Shown here piece after piece: positions 30,097 to 37,616 of a DNA stretch of 64,000 nt. Origin of the DNA: Bacillota bacterium (lineage in GTDB: Bacteria; Bacillota; Ch66); contig JABLXP010000006.1 in the NCBI GenBank assembly GCA_013178045.1, positions 22,192 through 86,191 of the forward strand, in the 5' to 3' direction. Both the position numbers and the translations under genes were made by a program. The notes beneath the pieces were generated by a model. It had not been told where the DNA came from. It did no database searches and was given only the letters and a program-made list of their open reading frames with translations. The stretch's first letter is position 1, and every line of letters starts with the position of its first letter.

Positions 30097-31656
30097 CTAT
30101 GAGCGACGGAAGCGACCCTTAACCAGATTCAAAACCATTTCTGCCTCTTCCATTCTCAGCAGTAGGGCGACCACCCCAAAGACTACCGCACCAACAGTAA
30201 CCCCAGTGCTCACGATCAGGAGCTGGTTGATCTTGGGATTAAACGCGACCACGTTGGAGACGTATTGGACCGTTCCCAGAGTAAATATCGCCATGGCGGC
30301 TGACGCCAGCAAAGTCTGGCCAAAAGAGAGCAGCATCAACCGTCCACCAATGTGGCCGATTTTCGGCCGCAGTAGAGCCAGTAGAAGCACCATATTGAAC
30401 ACACCAGCGATAGAATAGGCCAAAGCCAATCCACCGTGAGCCATGTACCTGACCAGAATCACGCTTAAAACGGTGTTCAGGACAATCGTCAGTACCCCAA
30501 CCGTTACTGGGGTTCTAGTATCCTGCAGGGCATAGAACACCCGGTTTAACACCTGAATCGCCGAGTAAGCAAAAATCCCCAGCGAGTAATATAGCAAAGC
30601 CTCAGCCGTGGCCAGGGTATCCCACCGGTCGAAATTACCCTGTTCAAAAAGCAGTTGAACAATGGGCACGCGCAACACAATCAAGCCGACTGCCGCTGGG
30701 AAAGTCACAAAAATGACCGTTCTAACTCCAAGAGAAAAGGTCCGCCTGAATTCAGCGATTTCCTGCCGCGCCGCTTGAGCGGTTAGGGTCGGAAAAACAG
30801 CAACCGCCACCGCGATGGCAAAGATCCCGATTGGCAGTTGCATCAGTCGCTGCGCCGTGCGCAAAGCCGAAATCATTCCTTCAGGCAGGGCCGATGCCAG
30901 GTTCTGGTTGACAAACAGATTGACTTGCGTTACTGATAGACCGATCAACACTGGTATCATCAGAATAAACATTTTCTGTACACCAGGGTGATGGAGATCA
31001 AAGCTAAAATGATAACGCAGACCCAGTTTCAGCAGCGGGGGAAGTTGCAGCGCGAAATTAACAACCGCCCCCAGAACAACCCCCAGGGAAAAGGCAGCAA
31101 TTCCTAACTGCGGGGTTAAAAGCAAACCGACCCCAATGATCACCAGATTGTAGAAGACACCACCCAGGGCGGGAGCCGTAAAATGGTTAAAGGCATTGAG
31201 CAGCCCCATGGCGATCCCCCCCAGGCCCATAAAAAAAGCCTGAAAAAACATGATCCGGGTGAGATAGATTGACAGAGTCAGCGCCGCTGGCGGCAGGTGA
31301 GGTACCAATAGGTACATCAAGGCTGGAGTAAAGATCAAACCTATAATGATACCGATCAGCATGAGCAGCATGACAACATTAAAGACAATGCTGGCGACCC
31401 GCCAGCCTTCTTCTTCCTGATTAGTTGCCAAGTAGCTGGAGAATACAGGGATGAAGGCCGAACTCAAGGCTCCACCAACCAGCAGCATGTAAAGAAAATC
31501 CGGAATGGAAAATGCGGCATTATAGGCATCAGTTACGCTGTCCTGCCCAAACTTGGTATAGATAACAACGTCCCTCACGTAACCGAGAATCCTCGACAGA
31601 ACCGTGGCCACCATCATTAACCCAGCAGCCTTGGCTACTCTTCTGCCAGTCGACAT
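30097..31656 (-). CDS. murJ: Lipid II flippase MurJ
   Basis: 519 residues with about 14 membrane helices, MVF/MATE-like. Family residues are in [17 protein letters not shown] and [16 protein letters not shown] near the N-terminus. It moves lipid-linked peptidoglycan precursors across the membrane. ATG 31656 follows GAGGAG. It is not part of the Bacillus lepA neighbourhood, so its place between spoIIP and lepA is lineage-specific. Confidence 0.94.
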   Translation of the reverse strand: MSTGRRVAKAAGLMMVATVLSRILGYVRDVVIYTKFGQDSVTDAYNAAFSIPDFLYMLLVGGALSSAFIPVFSSYLATNQEEEGWRVASIVFNVVMLLMLIGIIIGLIFTPALMYLLVPHLPPAALTLSIYLTRIMFFQAFFMGLGGIAMGLLNAFNHFTAPALGGVFYNLVIIGVGLLLTPQLGIAAFSLGVVLGAVVNFALQLPPLLKLGLRYHFSFDLHHPGVQKMFILMIPVLIGLSVTQVNLFVNQNLASALPEGMISALRTAQRLMQLPIGIFAIAVAVAVFPTLTAQAARQEIAEFRRTFSLGVRTVIFVTFPAAVGLIVLRVPIVQLLFEQGNFDRWDTLATAEALLYYSLGIFAYSAIQVLNRVFYALQDTRTPVTVGVLTIVLNTVLSVILVRYMAHGGLALAYSIAGVFNMVLLLALLRPKIGHIGGRLMLLSFGQTLLASAAMAIFTLGTVQYVSNVVAFNPKINQLLIVSTGVTVGAVVFGVVALLLRMEEAEMVLNLVKGRFRRS

Positions 31657-31835
31657 GCGTTTACTCCTCTCAACCTGGCCTGGTTTTCTCTCCCTAATAT
31701 AACATTTTTAACTGTATGGCAAAAGGTGATTTTGGACACATAGAAACAATAAATCGACATCCCCAAAGGGAGTCGAAAAAAGCATAGTTAGCCTCCTTCG
31801 TCGTCAAGGCGGCACAGGGATATTGTCAAATTATC

Positions 31836-32159
31836 TCAAAGACGTTCCTCAAGCTGGTCAATGAATGGCCAAATCTTCTGGTAAACTTGTCTTAACATAC
31901 ATAATACGGCCTCCTTCTCTTGCCAGAAAGAGGCTTTTAATCTTCGACCCCAGTCACTTAAACTGTACTGACTGGCTAAGGCATAATCTGCCCCCAGGGC
32001 TCTAATGTTAATATTCGCTTTTGACCAATCCAGGCTAAAAACTTTCCCCTGGTTGAGAGTTAGACTATAAATACCGCCAGCCGCTGTATTTAATCCAATA
32101 ACCGCTAAGACAAGGATTATGGCCGTAGCTAGTGTTACTTCTCTCCTTCTCTGAAACAT
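31836..32159 (-). CDS. Small membrane-anchored protein of unknown function
   Basis: 107 residues. Basic N-terminus (MFQRRREV), one membrane helix at about 10-28 (LATAIILVLAVIGLNTAAGG), then an extracytoplasmic region of about 75 residues with charged helices. ATG 32159 has AAGGAG upstream. No family recognised with certainty; its position after spoIIP corresponds to Bacillus yqxA, which also encodes a small one-helix protein, but the sequence likeness is too weak for me to transfer the name. Confidence 0.65.
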   Translation of the reverse strand: MFQRRREVTLATAIILVLAVIGLNTAAGGIYSLTLNQGKVFSLDWSKANINIRALGADYALASQYSLSDWGRRLKASFWQEKEAVLCMLRQVYQKIWPFIDQLEERL

Positions 32160-32225
32160 ATCTTTTTCTCCTTAAGGAAAAATCGGGCTACTTATTAGGA
32201 TACCCGATTTTTACCGTCCCTATTC

Positions 32226-33383
32226 TTAAGGCGATTTCGCTGGCAAGTCACTCAGCACTTCTTTTATAACCTGGGCTAGACAGCGAGCGGAAATCAGCGC
32301 CTCTTCAAGCGAATTCCGGTCATTGCCGATTTCCACAAGAATCGCTCTGGGATGGAGCGTCTGGTTATACGTTCCTTCTTTGCGGCGAACACCTTTCAGC
32401 AGACCCGGATAAAGTTCCTCTGTTTTTTTGGCTAGTTCTTCAGCGAACTGGTCGTTTTGCCGCCAGTTTGGGTGGGGTGAGCGGGCATCGGTGCCTACAA
32501 TGAACAAAATCCGCGCCGCCTTTGCCCCCTCAATCTCCACCGCTTCTGAATTATCATTCGAGGGCATAGCATCCCGGTGGACATCAATCAGAATTTCGAG
32601 CGATGGGTAAGTTTTAAGCAGGTACTTCATTGTCTGAGCCGAATTTACATAAGACTTCGTAAAATCAGGATAGTCATGGATGCGATCAGTATAAACTGTC
32701 GGCACACCGTATGCTTTCTCCAGGGTATTGGCTAGTTCCTGAGCGACGAGAGCCACACCCCCGTTTTTTCCTTCCAGCTTGGACTTGCCGTCTGTGGGGA
32801 TATACGTTTCCGCATTATGCGTGTTATAGATGCCAACCAGGGGGTTACCTTTAGCTGTTCCCCCATGGATGTTTTCCAGTGGTAAAGTTGCGGGAGGGGT
32901 GTTATCTTTGGGTAAGGTTGCCGGACCGCTGGGAACATCCATCCCCCTACCAATTTCCTCATCTGTCGAACTCAAAGTACTGAGTTGGGCAGTCAGGTAT
33001 GTCTTGGGGTCAAAGACATTGATATTTGTAAAGGTGAATACGGCCGAACCAAGTAACCCTTCCGGTTCACTGACTTCCCAAGCCTGCTTCTGTTCCGATG
33101 CTACCGTTAGCACGGTCAGGCCGTTGTTTAACACTGCTTCCCAAACGTGACCAGGCAGGTTCACAGCTAAAAAAGCCCGGCGCCACCAGGCAGGTTCAGG
33201 ATCTGGCTGTAAGGTGCCGGCCAGAGCCGGTACAGTCTGATCAAAATCTTCGAGGCTTAACTTGTCCAAGTTTAAGCCAACCAGCAGCGCGAGCAAGAAT
33301 ACGTGAAACAAAACCAAGTTTTTTAGAAAAGGCCCACCCCGTCGTGACCAAGGACGAAGTGAGATGAACCAAACCTTCCACAC
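32226..33383 (-). CDS. spoIIP: Stage II sporulation protein P (SpoIIP)
   Basis: A peptidoglycan amidase/endopeptidase that acts with SpoIID and SpoIIM in engulfment. 385 residues from GTG 33383, which has AGGGGG 8 bases upstream. One N-terminal membrane helix (LVLFHVFLLALLVGL), a linker, then the SpoIIP domain from about 190: IYNTHNAETY, DVHRDA and VEIGND carry the zinc ligands and catalytic residues. gpr, its usual upstream neighbour, is absent. Confidence 0.94.
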   Translation of the reverse strand: MWKVWFISLRPWSRRGGPFLKNLVLFHVFLLALLVGLNLDKLSLEDFDQTVPALAGTLQPDPEPAWWRRAFLAVNLPGHVWEAVLNNGLTVLTVASEQKQAWEVSEPEGLLGSAVFTFTNINVFDPKTYLTAQLSTLSSTDEEIGRGMDVPSGPATLPKDNTPPATLPLENIHGGTAKGNPLVGIYNTHNAETYIPTDGKSKLEGKNGGVALVAQELANTLEKAYGVPTVYTDRIHDYPDFTKSYVNSAQTMKYLLKTYPSLEILIDVHRDAMPSNDNSEAVEIEGAKAARILFIVGTDARSPHPNWRQNDQFAEELAKKTEELYPGLLKGVRRKEGTYNQTLHPRAILVEIGNDRNSLEEALISARCLAQVIKEVLSDLPAKSP

Positions 33384-33459
33384 CGCTGTCGCCCCCTGAA
33401 TATAACTATCCAATCTATATTCCAATTACAAGGAAATTATGCAAATGAAATGTAGAAAC

Positions 33460-33491
33460 ATAACAAAAGTTCCAACCGAGGTTGGAACTTG
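33460..33491 (-). terminator. Terminator after the YvlD-like gene
   Basis: A perfect AAGTTCCAAC/GTTGGAACTT stem followed on the minus strand by TTTTGTTAT. Confidence 0.75.
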
Positions 33492-33513
33492 ATTATAAAT
33501 TCATTACTTCATA

Positions 33514-33843
33514 TTAGCGAATTTCGGTTGGAACAAAAGCGTCAATCAAGCCAATGACAAACGCAGACAGCAAAGCGCCCAGAATACTCACCGACAGCAA
33601 GTTCGGAATAAGAAACTGCGCTAGGTAAATTACCGCTGCTGCAGTCACAAAACCAACCAGGCCTCGGCTCCGCGGGGAGACATTTTTACCCAGCAGTTGC
33701 TCAACTACATAACCCAGAACGGCAATAACTACCGCCGCGATCAAGGCGCCTAAGAATCCCGCGACCCTGATTCCCGGGAGGAACCATCCCACTAACATTA
33801 GGACTAAAGCTGACACCACAAAACGGACGACCGTACCCACCAT
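33514..33843 (-). CDS. YvlD/phage-holin-4-like membrane protein
   Basis: 109 residues from ATG 33843, with AGGGGG upstream. Four hydrophobic helices with a family-typical GWFLPGIRVAGFLGALIAA and a C-terminal FVIGLIDAFVP. The PF04020 family includes Bacillus YvlD, linked to envelope stress rather than phage lysis. It has its own terminator and is the last minus-strand gene before the IS. Confidence 0.8.
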   Translation of the reverse strand: MVGTVVRFVVSALVLMLVGWFLPGIRVAGFLGALIAAVVIAVLGYVVEQLLGKNVSPRSRGLVGFVTAAAVIYLAQFLIPNLLSVSILGALLSAFVIGLIDAFVPTEIR

Positions 33844-33919
33844 GTCCGTCACCCCCTTTCTCAACATTAATCATAGTTTGGTCCTAACGCGGAAAGACTA
33901 TGCAAAAACACCTGGGGAG

Positions 33920-33941
33920 CGTGTAAAATTTCAGTAGGAGA
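33920..33941 (+). repeat. Left terminal inverted repeat of the IS
   Basis: Begins CGTGTAAAATTTCAG; pairs with 35508-35529 with four mismatches. Confidence 0.8.
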
Positions 33942-33962
33942 AAGTGAGGCGGAAATAGAAAA

Positions 33963-34028
33963 GAGACCTCACCGGTTGTCTCCTCAGGCAACCACCCCTA
34001 ACACAATAGCCAAGGAGGGTGAGGTCTC
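33963..34028 (+). promoter_or_regulatory. Leader hairpin sequestering the transposase ribosome binding site
   Basis: GAGACCTCACC (33963-33973) is perfectly complementary to GGTGAGGTCTC (34018-34028), which ends at the base before the ATG. Just inside, CTCCT (33980-33984) can pair with AGGAG (34013-34017), the Shine-Dalgarno core. Transcripts entering from outside would fold this way and translate little transposase; a transcript starting inside the hairpin would escape. The mechanism is inferred by analogy with other insertion sequences. Confidence 0.65.
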
Positions 34029-35480
34029 ATGTGGATGATTCGCGACATTGTGGAGATTATCCTGCTAGTCATACGAGAAATGTATCGATTAATAACCACT
34101 TACCAGGATTTTGCAGAACTAGAGAAAGGTATCTACCGGTTGGTGCAAAAGATAACGTTGAAGTTGTTAGTGACAGCTTGCAATTATCTGGACGAACAAC
34201 TAATGCGAGATAGGAACAGGAAGCAGCTGAAGCTCGTACATACAAAACCCCGGGTTATAGTGACGCCATTTGGAGAAGTGGCGCTGGAGCGGAGGTATTA
34301 TCGGGATCAAGAGACAGGAGAAGGCAGGTATCTGTTGGATGAAGCATTGGGCGTGGCGCCACGGCAACGCTTGTCGCCGTGGACGACAGAGTTAGCGGTG
34401 ACAGCGGCGGCGGAGATGCCGTACCACCGGGCAGCTGCCTGGTTAAAACAGGTAACGCTGGGTGCAGTAGATATACAAGCGATGAGCCTGTGGCAAGAGG
34501 CACAAGAGGCTGGGAAAAGGCTTGCGGAGCAGGTAGAGCAAGAACGCTCGGCGGTTTTTGACCGGGGAGAAGTGCCAAAAACGCGACGGAAGAGCCAGAG
34601 CCTGCGGGTAGAAGCAGATGAGGTATGGGTGGCGGCCCGCAACAATTGTAAGGGACGAAGGAAATTAGCGATAAAAATTGGCGTAGGGTATGAACGGAAG
34701 GTGAGTATGGGGCCGCATAGGCAGAGTTTGCAGGGACGCCGGGTAGTCACCGGAGTAGCGGAAGCACGGGTATTCTGGGAGCAAGCAGTAACCCAATTTG
34801 GGCAGCAGTGGGACCTTTCTGCCGTAGAGAACTGCTGCGTAGGTGGTGACGGCGCACCATGGGTGAAGCTGGGTTGTGAGTATTTCCCAGGGGCAACGTA
34901 CCAGTTGGACCCCTACCACTTGCGGCGGGCATTATTGGAGGGTTTGGGCCATGATGAGGCGGCGTACAAGGCAGTAAGTGCTGCTCTTGTGGAGGAGAAC
35001 TGGGCAGAGGTAGAAAAAGCTCTGGTGGCCGCTGAGCGAGCGAGCAAAGGAGCTAAACGCCAGCGAATAACAAAACTGCGTCGATACTTGCAAGGGAACT
35101 GGGAAGGGATCTGCCAGAAGAAAGTAGCAGAGCGTCTTGGCACGATAGAAGGCCAGGTGTTCCACCATGTTGCCCGTCGGATGAAGCGGCACGGGGCCCG
35201 TTGGAGTAATACAGGGGCTGACCATCTCGCACGCCTGCTGGCAGCACGGGCTAACGGCGAGTTGTCAGAAGTGGCACGACAGGTCTGGCAGGCACAACCC
35301 GAACTGATCCGCCGTGTTGCTGGGGACAAGCCCATCCGTGCCGAAGGCCGGCTACCCGGTCAAGATCCGGCCGCTTGGCTGCGAGCCAGCTTACCGGCGC
35401 TGTATGGCCCAGCAGCAGATGAGCCATGGGTCAAGTACGTGCTACGTGTACTTACAAAGAAGTTACCAATTGTTGCCTAA
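34029..35480 (+). CDS. ISLre2 family transposase
   Basis: 483 residues, complete and without frameshift, of the UPF0236/ISLre2 family. Typical pieces are FGEVALERRYYRD in the N-terminal third, the AEMPYHRAAAWLKQ region, LRVEADEVWVA, and YQLDPYHLRRAL. ATG 34029 is preceded by AAGGAGGG about 10 bases upstream, inside the leader hairpin. Intact reading frame and ends suggest the element may still be mobile. Confidence 0.93.
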   Translation: MWMIRDIVEIILLVIREMYRLITTYQDFAELEKGIYRLVQKITLKLLVTACNYLDEQLMRDRNRKQLKLVHTKPRVIVTPFGEVALERRYYRDQETGEGRYLLDEALGVAPRQRLSPWTTELAVTAAAEMPYHRAAAWLKQVTLGAVDIQAMSLWQEAQEAGKRLAEQVEQERSAVFDRGEVPKTRRKSQSLRVEADEVWVAARNNCKGRRKLAIKIGVGYERKVSMGPHRQSLQGRRVVTGVAEARVFWEQAVTQFGQQWDLSAVENCCVGGDGAPWVKLGCEYFPGATYQLDPYHLRRALLEGLGHDEAAYKAVSAALVEENWAEVEKALVAAERASKGAKRQRITKLRRYLQGNWEGICQKKVAERLGTIEGQVFHHVARRMKRHGARWSNTGADHLARLLAARANGELSEVARQVWQAQPELIRRVAGDKPIRAEGRLPGQDPAAWLRASLPALYGPAADEPWVKYVLRVLTKKLPIVA

Positions 35481-35507
35481 AATATGAAATTCGCTAGTGT
35501 GTGGGGG

Positions 35508-35529
35508 TCACCTACTGAATCTTGACACG
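35508..35529 (-). repeat. Right terminal inverted repeat of the IS
   Basis: Reverse complement begins CGTGTCAAGATTCAG; 18 of 22 bases match the left end. Confidence 0.8.
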
Positions 35530-35548
35530 GACTACCATCAATTTACGG

Positions 35549-35577
35549 TTGCAATTTTGAACTTTAGGGCATAAAAT
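35549..35577 (+). promoter_or_regulatory. Sigma-A-type promoter of tRNA-Lys
   Basis: TTGCAA (35549-35554), 17-bp spacer, TAAAAT (35572-35577), 15 bp before the tRNA. It starts only 20 bp from the IS right end and is intact. Confidence 0.75.
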
Positions 35578-35591
35578 AAAAGTTGCGATAT

Positions 35592-35667
35592 GCGCCATTA
35601 GCTTAGCTGGTAGAGCATCCGACTCTTAATCGGAGGGTCCGGGGTTCGAATCCCTGATGGCGCACCA
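35592..35667 (+). tRNA. tRNA-Lys (anticodon CUU)
   Basis: 76 nt including an encoded CCA. Acceptor GCGCCAT pairs with ATGGCGC, discriminator A; anticodon stem TCCGA/TCGGA with loop CTCTTAA, so anticodon CTT; T arm CGGGG-TTCGAAT-CCCTG. Reads AAG lysine codons. Confidence 0.97.
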
Positions 35668-35671
35668 AGTA

Positions 35672-35700
35672 AAAACCCGCAAACTTTGCGGGTTTTTTTG
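35672..35700 (+). terminator. Terminator of tRNA-Lys
   Basis: AAACCCGC-AAACTTT-GCGGGTTT stem followed by a T-run, 4 bp after the tRNA. Confidence 0.9.
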
Positions 35701-35738
35701 TTTCTGGCATTGATTATTTAAACTGGAGGAATCTTCTC

Positions 35739-35768
35739 TTGACTTTTTAGGCCTAAAAAGTCTAATAT
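35739..35768 (+). promoter_or_regulatory. Candidate hdr operon promoter overlapping a 22-bp perfect palindrome
   Basis: TTGACT (35739-35744), 18-bp spacer and TAATAT (35763-35768) face the hdr operon. Positions 35741-35762 form a perfect 22-bp palindrome centred on AGGCCT, covering most of the -35 box and the whole spacer, where a bound repressor would block RNA polymerase. No other plus-strand gene lies between here and hdrC. The stretch 35701-36093 is otherwise AT-rich, with no convincing gene. Confidence 0.55.
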
Positions 35769-35806
35769 TAAGAATATTAATATTCATGATTGGAGATGCT
35801 ATATAT

Positions 35807-35822
35807 TTTGTGTTAACACAAA
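35807..35822. promoter_or_regulatory. Perfect 16-bp palindrome, possible redox-regulator operator
   Basis: TTTGTGTTAACACAAA, about 40 bp downstream of the candidate -10 box. The shape recalls Rex- or Crp/Fnr-type operators (TTGTG...CACAA); a Rex link would suit an NAD(H)-dependent operon but is speculation. Confidence 0.4.
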
Positions 35823-36021
35823 TTGTTAATTTTGAGGCAAATATCAACAATTAGCATAAACGTATTTTTCGGCAATTTCCTCTTAGAATTTCGCGGAAAC
35901 TTGAATGAAAGCAGAAAAAATTGCGTCTTGGGAACAAAATCACAAAGCAAGCAGCAGGAAATCTGAGAAAGACGGCGAAAACATAGTGAAATCTGGCCTT
36001 TTTTGGATTTTGTATACTTTG

Positions 36022-36054
36022 AGCGGTTTTTCCGATAGTAGCCGGCAAACCGCT
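36022..36054 (+). promoter_or_regulatory. Inverted repeat in the hdrC leader
   Basis: AGCGGTTT (36022-36029) and AAACCGCT (36047-36054) form a perfect 8-bp stem with a 17-nt loop, 39 bp before the hdrC start. It may be an RNA stem-loop or an operator; no T-run follows. A TATACT at 36013-36018 just upstream could be a second -10 box, but I find no matching -35. Confidence 0.35.
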
Positions 36055-36093
36055 TAAATCAAGAAATTTTCAGAGAAAGCGAGGGATGGTAGA

Positions 36094-36669
36094 ATGGAGC
36101 AGATCGAGCTGTCGTCAGCAACTTTAAGCAGCGCTCGGGAATTTATCAGCAGGATAGAGGCCCAGAGCGAAAGTAACATTAAGGCTTGCTACCAATGCGG
36201 GAAATGCTCGGCTGGCTGTCCGGTAGCCTTTGCCATGGACTATAGCCCCCGGCAGATCATCCGACTCCTGCAGCTGGGATTAAAAGACGAAGCCTTAAAA
36301 GCGCACAGCATTTGGATTTGTGCCCAGTGTGCCACCTGTTCTACCCGCTGCCCGCGGGGCGTAGAACCGGCCCGGCTTATGGAGGCCATGCGGATTGAGG
36401 CCAGGAAAAGCGGCATCACGCCGGAAAAGAATATCAAAATCTTCGACGACGCCTTTTTAGACTCCGTCGAAAAGAACGGACGGGTGCACGAATTTGGTCT
36501 TATCCTTAACTTTAACCTGAAAACAGGCCAACCCTTCAAAGACGCGGGGATGGGACCAGCAATGATGAAACGGGGGAAGGTCAGCTTGTTCCCGCACAAA
36601 ATCAAAGGGCAAACCGCCATCAAGCGGATCTTTGACCGCGTGCGCGCTCAGGGAGGTGACCAACATTGA
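36094..36669 (+). CDS. hdrC: Heterodisulfide reductase-like subunit C
   Basis: 191 residues, cytoplasmic. Two [4Fe-4S] motifs: CYQCGKCSAGCP (about 30) and CAQCATCSTRCP (about 74). HdrC passes electrons from HdrA to the HdrB active site. ATG 36094 follows GAGGGATGG. The stop overlaps the hdrB start by 4 bases. It is the first gene of a seven-gene overlapping operon and lacks the cytochrome b partner seen in HdrDE systems, so the complex is soluble. Confidence 0.95.
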   Translation: MEQIELSSATLSSAREFISRIEAQSESNIKACYQCGKCSAGCPVAFAMDYSPRQIIRLLQLGLKDEALKAHSIWICAQCATCSTRCPRGVEPARLMEAMRIEARKSGITPEKNIKIFDDAFLDSVEKNGRVHEFGLILNFNLKTGQPFKDAGMGPAMMKRGKVSLFPHKIKGQTAIKRIFDRVRAQGGDQH

Positions 36670-37616
36670 AATACGCCTATTACCCGGGCTGTTCCTTAAG
36701 CTCAACCGGGATCGAATACGACCTATCAACCCGGGCCGTAGCCAAACACCTCGGCGTCGACCTGTGGGAAATTCCAGACTGGAACTGCTGCGGGGCGACC
36801 TCGGCGCACACCACCGACCACCTGCTGGCCATGGCCCTGCCGGCCCGTACCCTGGCCCAGGCCGAACAGGCAGAACTTGATGTGGCCGTACCCTGTGCTG
36901 CCTGCTTCAACCGGATGAAAACGGCGGAAGCGGCCCTGAAGAAAAGCGAAACCACGCGGGCCAAAATCACCGAGATCATCGAAATGGACTACCAGGGGAA
37001 AGCGAGCGCCTACGCCCTGCTTGACATCTTCACCCGGCAGATCGGTCTGGAGAACGTCGCCAAACAGGTCAAACGGCCCCTGGCCGGCCTCAAAGTCGCC
37101 TGCTACTACGGCTGCTATCTTGTCAGACCGCCGCAGGTCACCGGCTTTGACGACCCGGAAAACCCGCAGAGCATGGACCGTCTCATGACCACCCTTGGCG
37201 CCACTCCGCTCAACTGGCCGTACAAAACCGAATGCTGCGGGGCTGGCCTGGGCCAGACCAAACCGGAAATCGGTCTCAAACTCATCCACGACATCTTGCG
37301 CGTGGTCAAAGAATTCGGGGCAGAAGCCATCGTAGCCGCCTGTCCACTGTGCTTCATCAACCTCGACATGCGGCAAAGCGAAGTCGCCAGACGCTATGGC
37401 CAAAACTTCAACATCCCCGTCTTCTACTTCACCGAACTAATGGCCTGGGCCTTTGGCGAACAACCAGCCACCATTGGGCTGTCCAGACACTTTGTCGAAG
37501 CCACCGCCATCATGAACATCACCGAACAACGGCTCAGCGAACAACAAGCAGCCAAAGAAGCCGCCAAAAGCGCCAAAGCCGACAGCAAACCCCAGGGAGG
37601 GGAGGGAGAAGCATGA
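36666..37616 (+). CDS. hdrB: Heterodisulfide reductase-like subunit B
   Basis: 316 residues with two CCG domains: the first has NCCGA (about 39-41) and PCAACF (about 77), the second CYYGCYL and ECCGAGLG plus ACPLCF. In methanogens these bind two non-cubane [4Fe-4S] clusters that cleave CoM-S-S-CoB; in bacteria the disulfide or thiol substrate is unknown (DsrC-type proteins have been proposed). The TTG start 36666 has GGGAGGTG upstream. An alanine/lysine-rich C-terminal tail (about 290-316) is unusual. The coding strand is strikingly C- and A-rich. Confidence 0.95.
   Translation: MKYAYYPGCSLSSTGIEYDLSTRAVAKHLGVDLWEIPDWNCCGATSAHTTDHLLAMALPARTLAQAEQAELDVAVPCAACFNRMKTAEAALKKSETTRAKITEIIEMDYQGKASAYALLDIFTRQIGLENVAKQVKRPLAGLKVACYYGCYLVRPPQVTGFDDPENPQSMDRLMTTLGATPLNWPYKTECCGAGLGQTKPEIGLKLIHDILRVVKEFGAEAIVAACPLCFINLDMRQSEVARRYGQNFNIPVFYFTELMAWAFGEQPATIGLSRHFVEATAIMNITEQRLSEQQAAKEAAKSAKADSKPQGGEGEA

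Larger units (their letters stand above)
33920..35529 (+). mobile_element. ISLre2-family insertion sequence
   Basis: About 1.6 kb, bounded by 22-bp imperfect inverted repeats (18 of 22 identical) and holding one full-length transposase. No target-site duplication could be seen next to the inferred ends, so the outer ends may be a few bases off, or one flank has changed. It lies at the point where gene direction switches. Confidence 0.85.

Noticed and set aside
34255..35335. Several minus-strand frames inside the insertion sequence
   Set aside because: All lie opposite the intact transposase and resemble no known IS accessory protein.
35592..35667. tRNA-Lys as an attachment site of an integrated element
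   Set aside because: No integrase gene and no repeat of the tRNA 3' end were found nearby; hdr genes follow instead.
35626..36048. Minus-strand frames between tRNA-Lys and hdrC
   Set aside because: One overlaps the tRNA and terminator; the other has odd composition, no clear start signal and no known domain. The region is better read as regulatory DNA.
33400..36100. Replication origin at the strand switch
   Set aside because: No dnaA or dnaN gene and no cluster of DnaA boxes (TTATCCACA-like) could be seen. The pattern can arise from a rearrangement.
36726..37403. Long minus-strand open frames opposite hdrB, hdrA and flxC (up to 225 codons)
   Set aside because: They mirror well-conserved genes and come from the C-rich coding strand, which removes stops on the other strand. 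No ribosome binding sites or recognisable domains.
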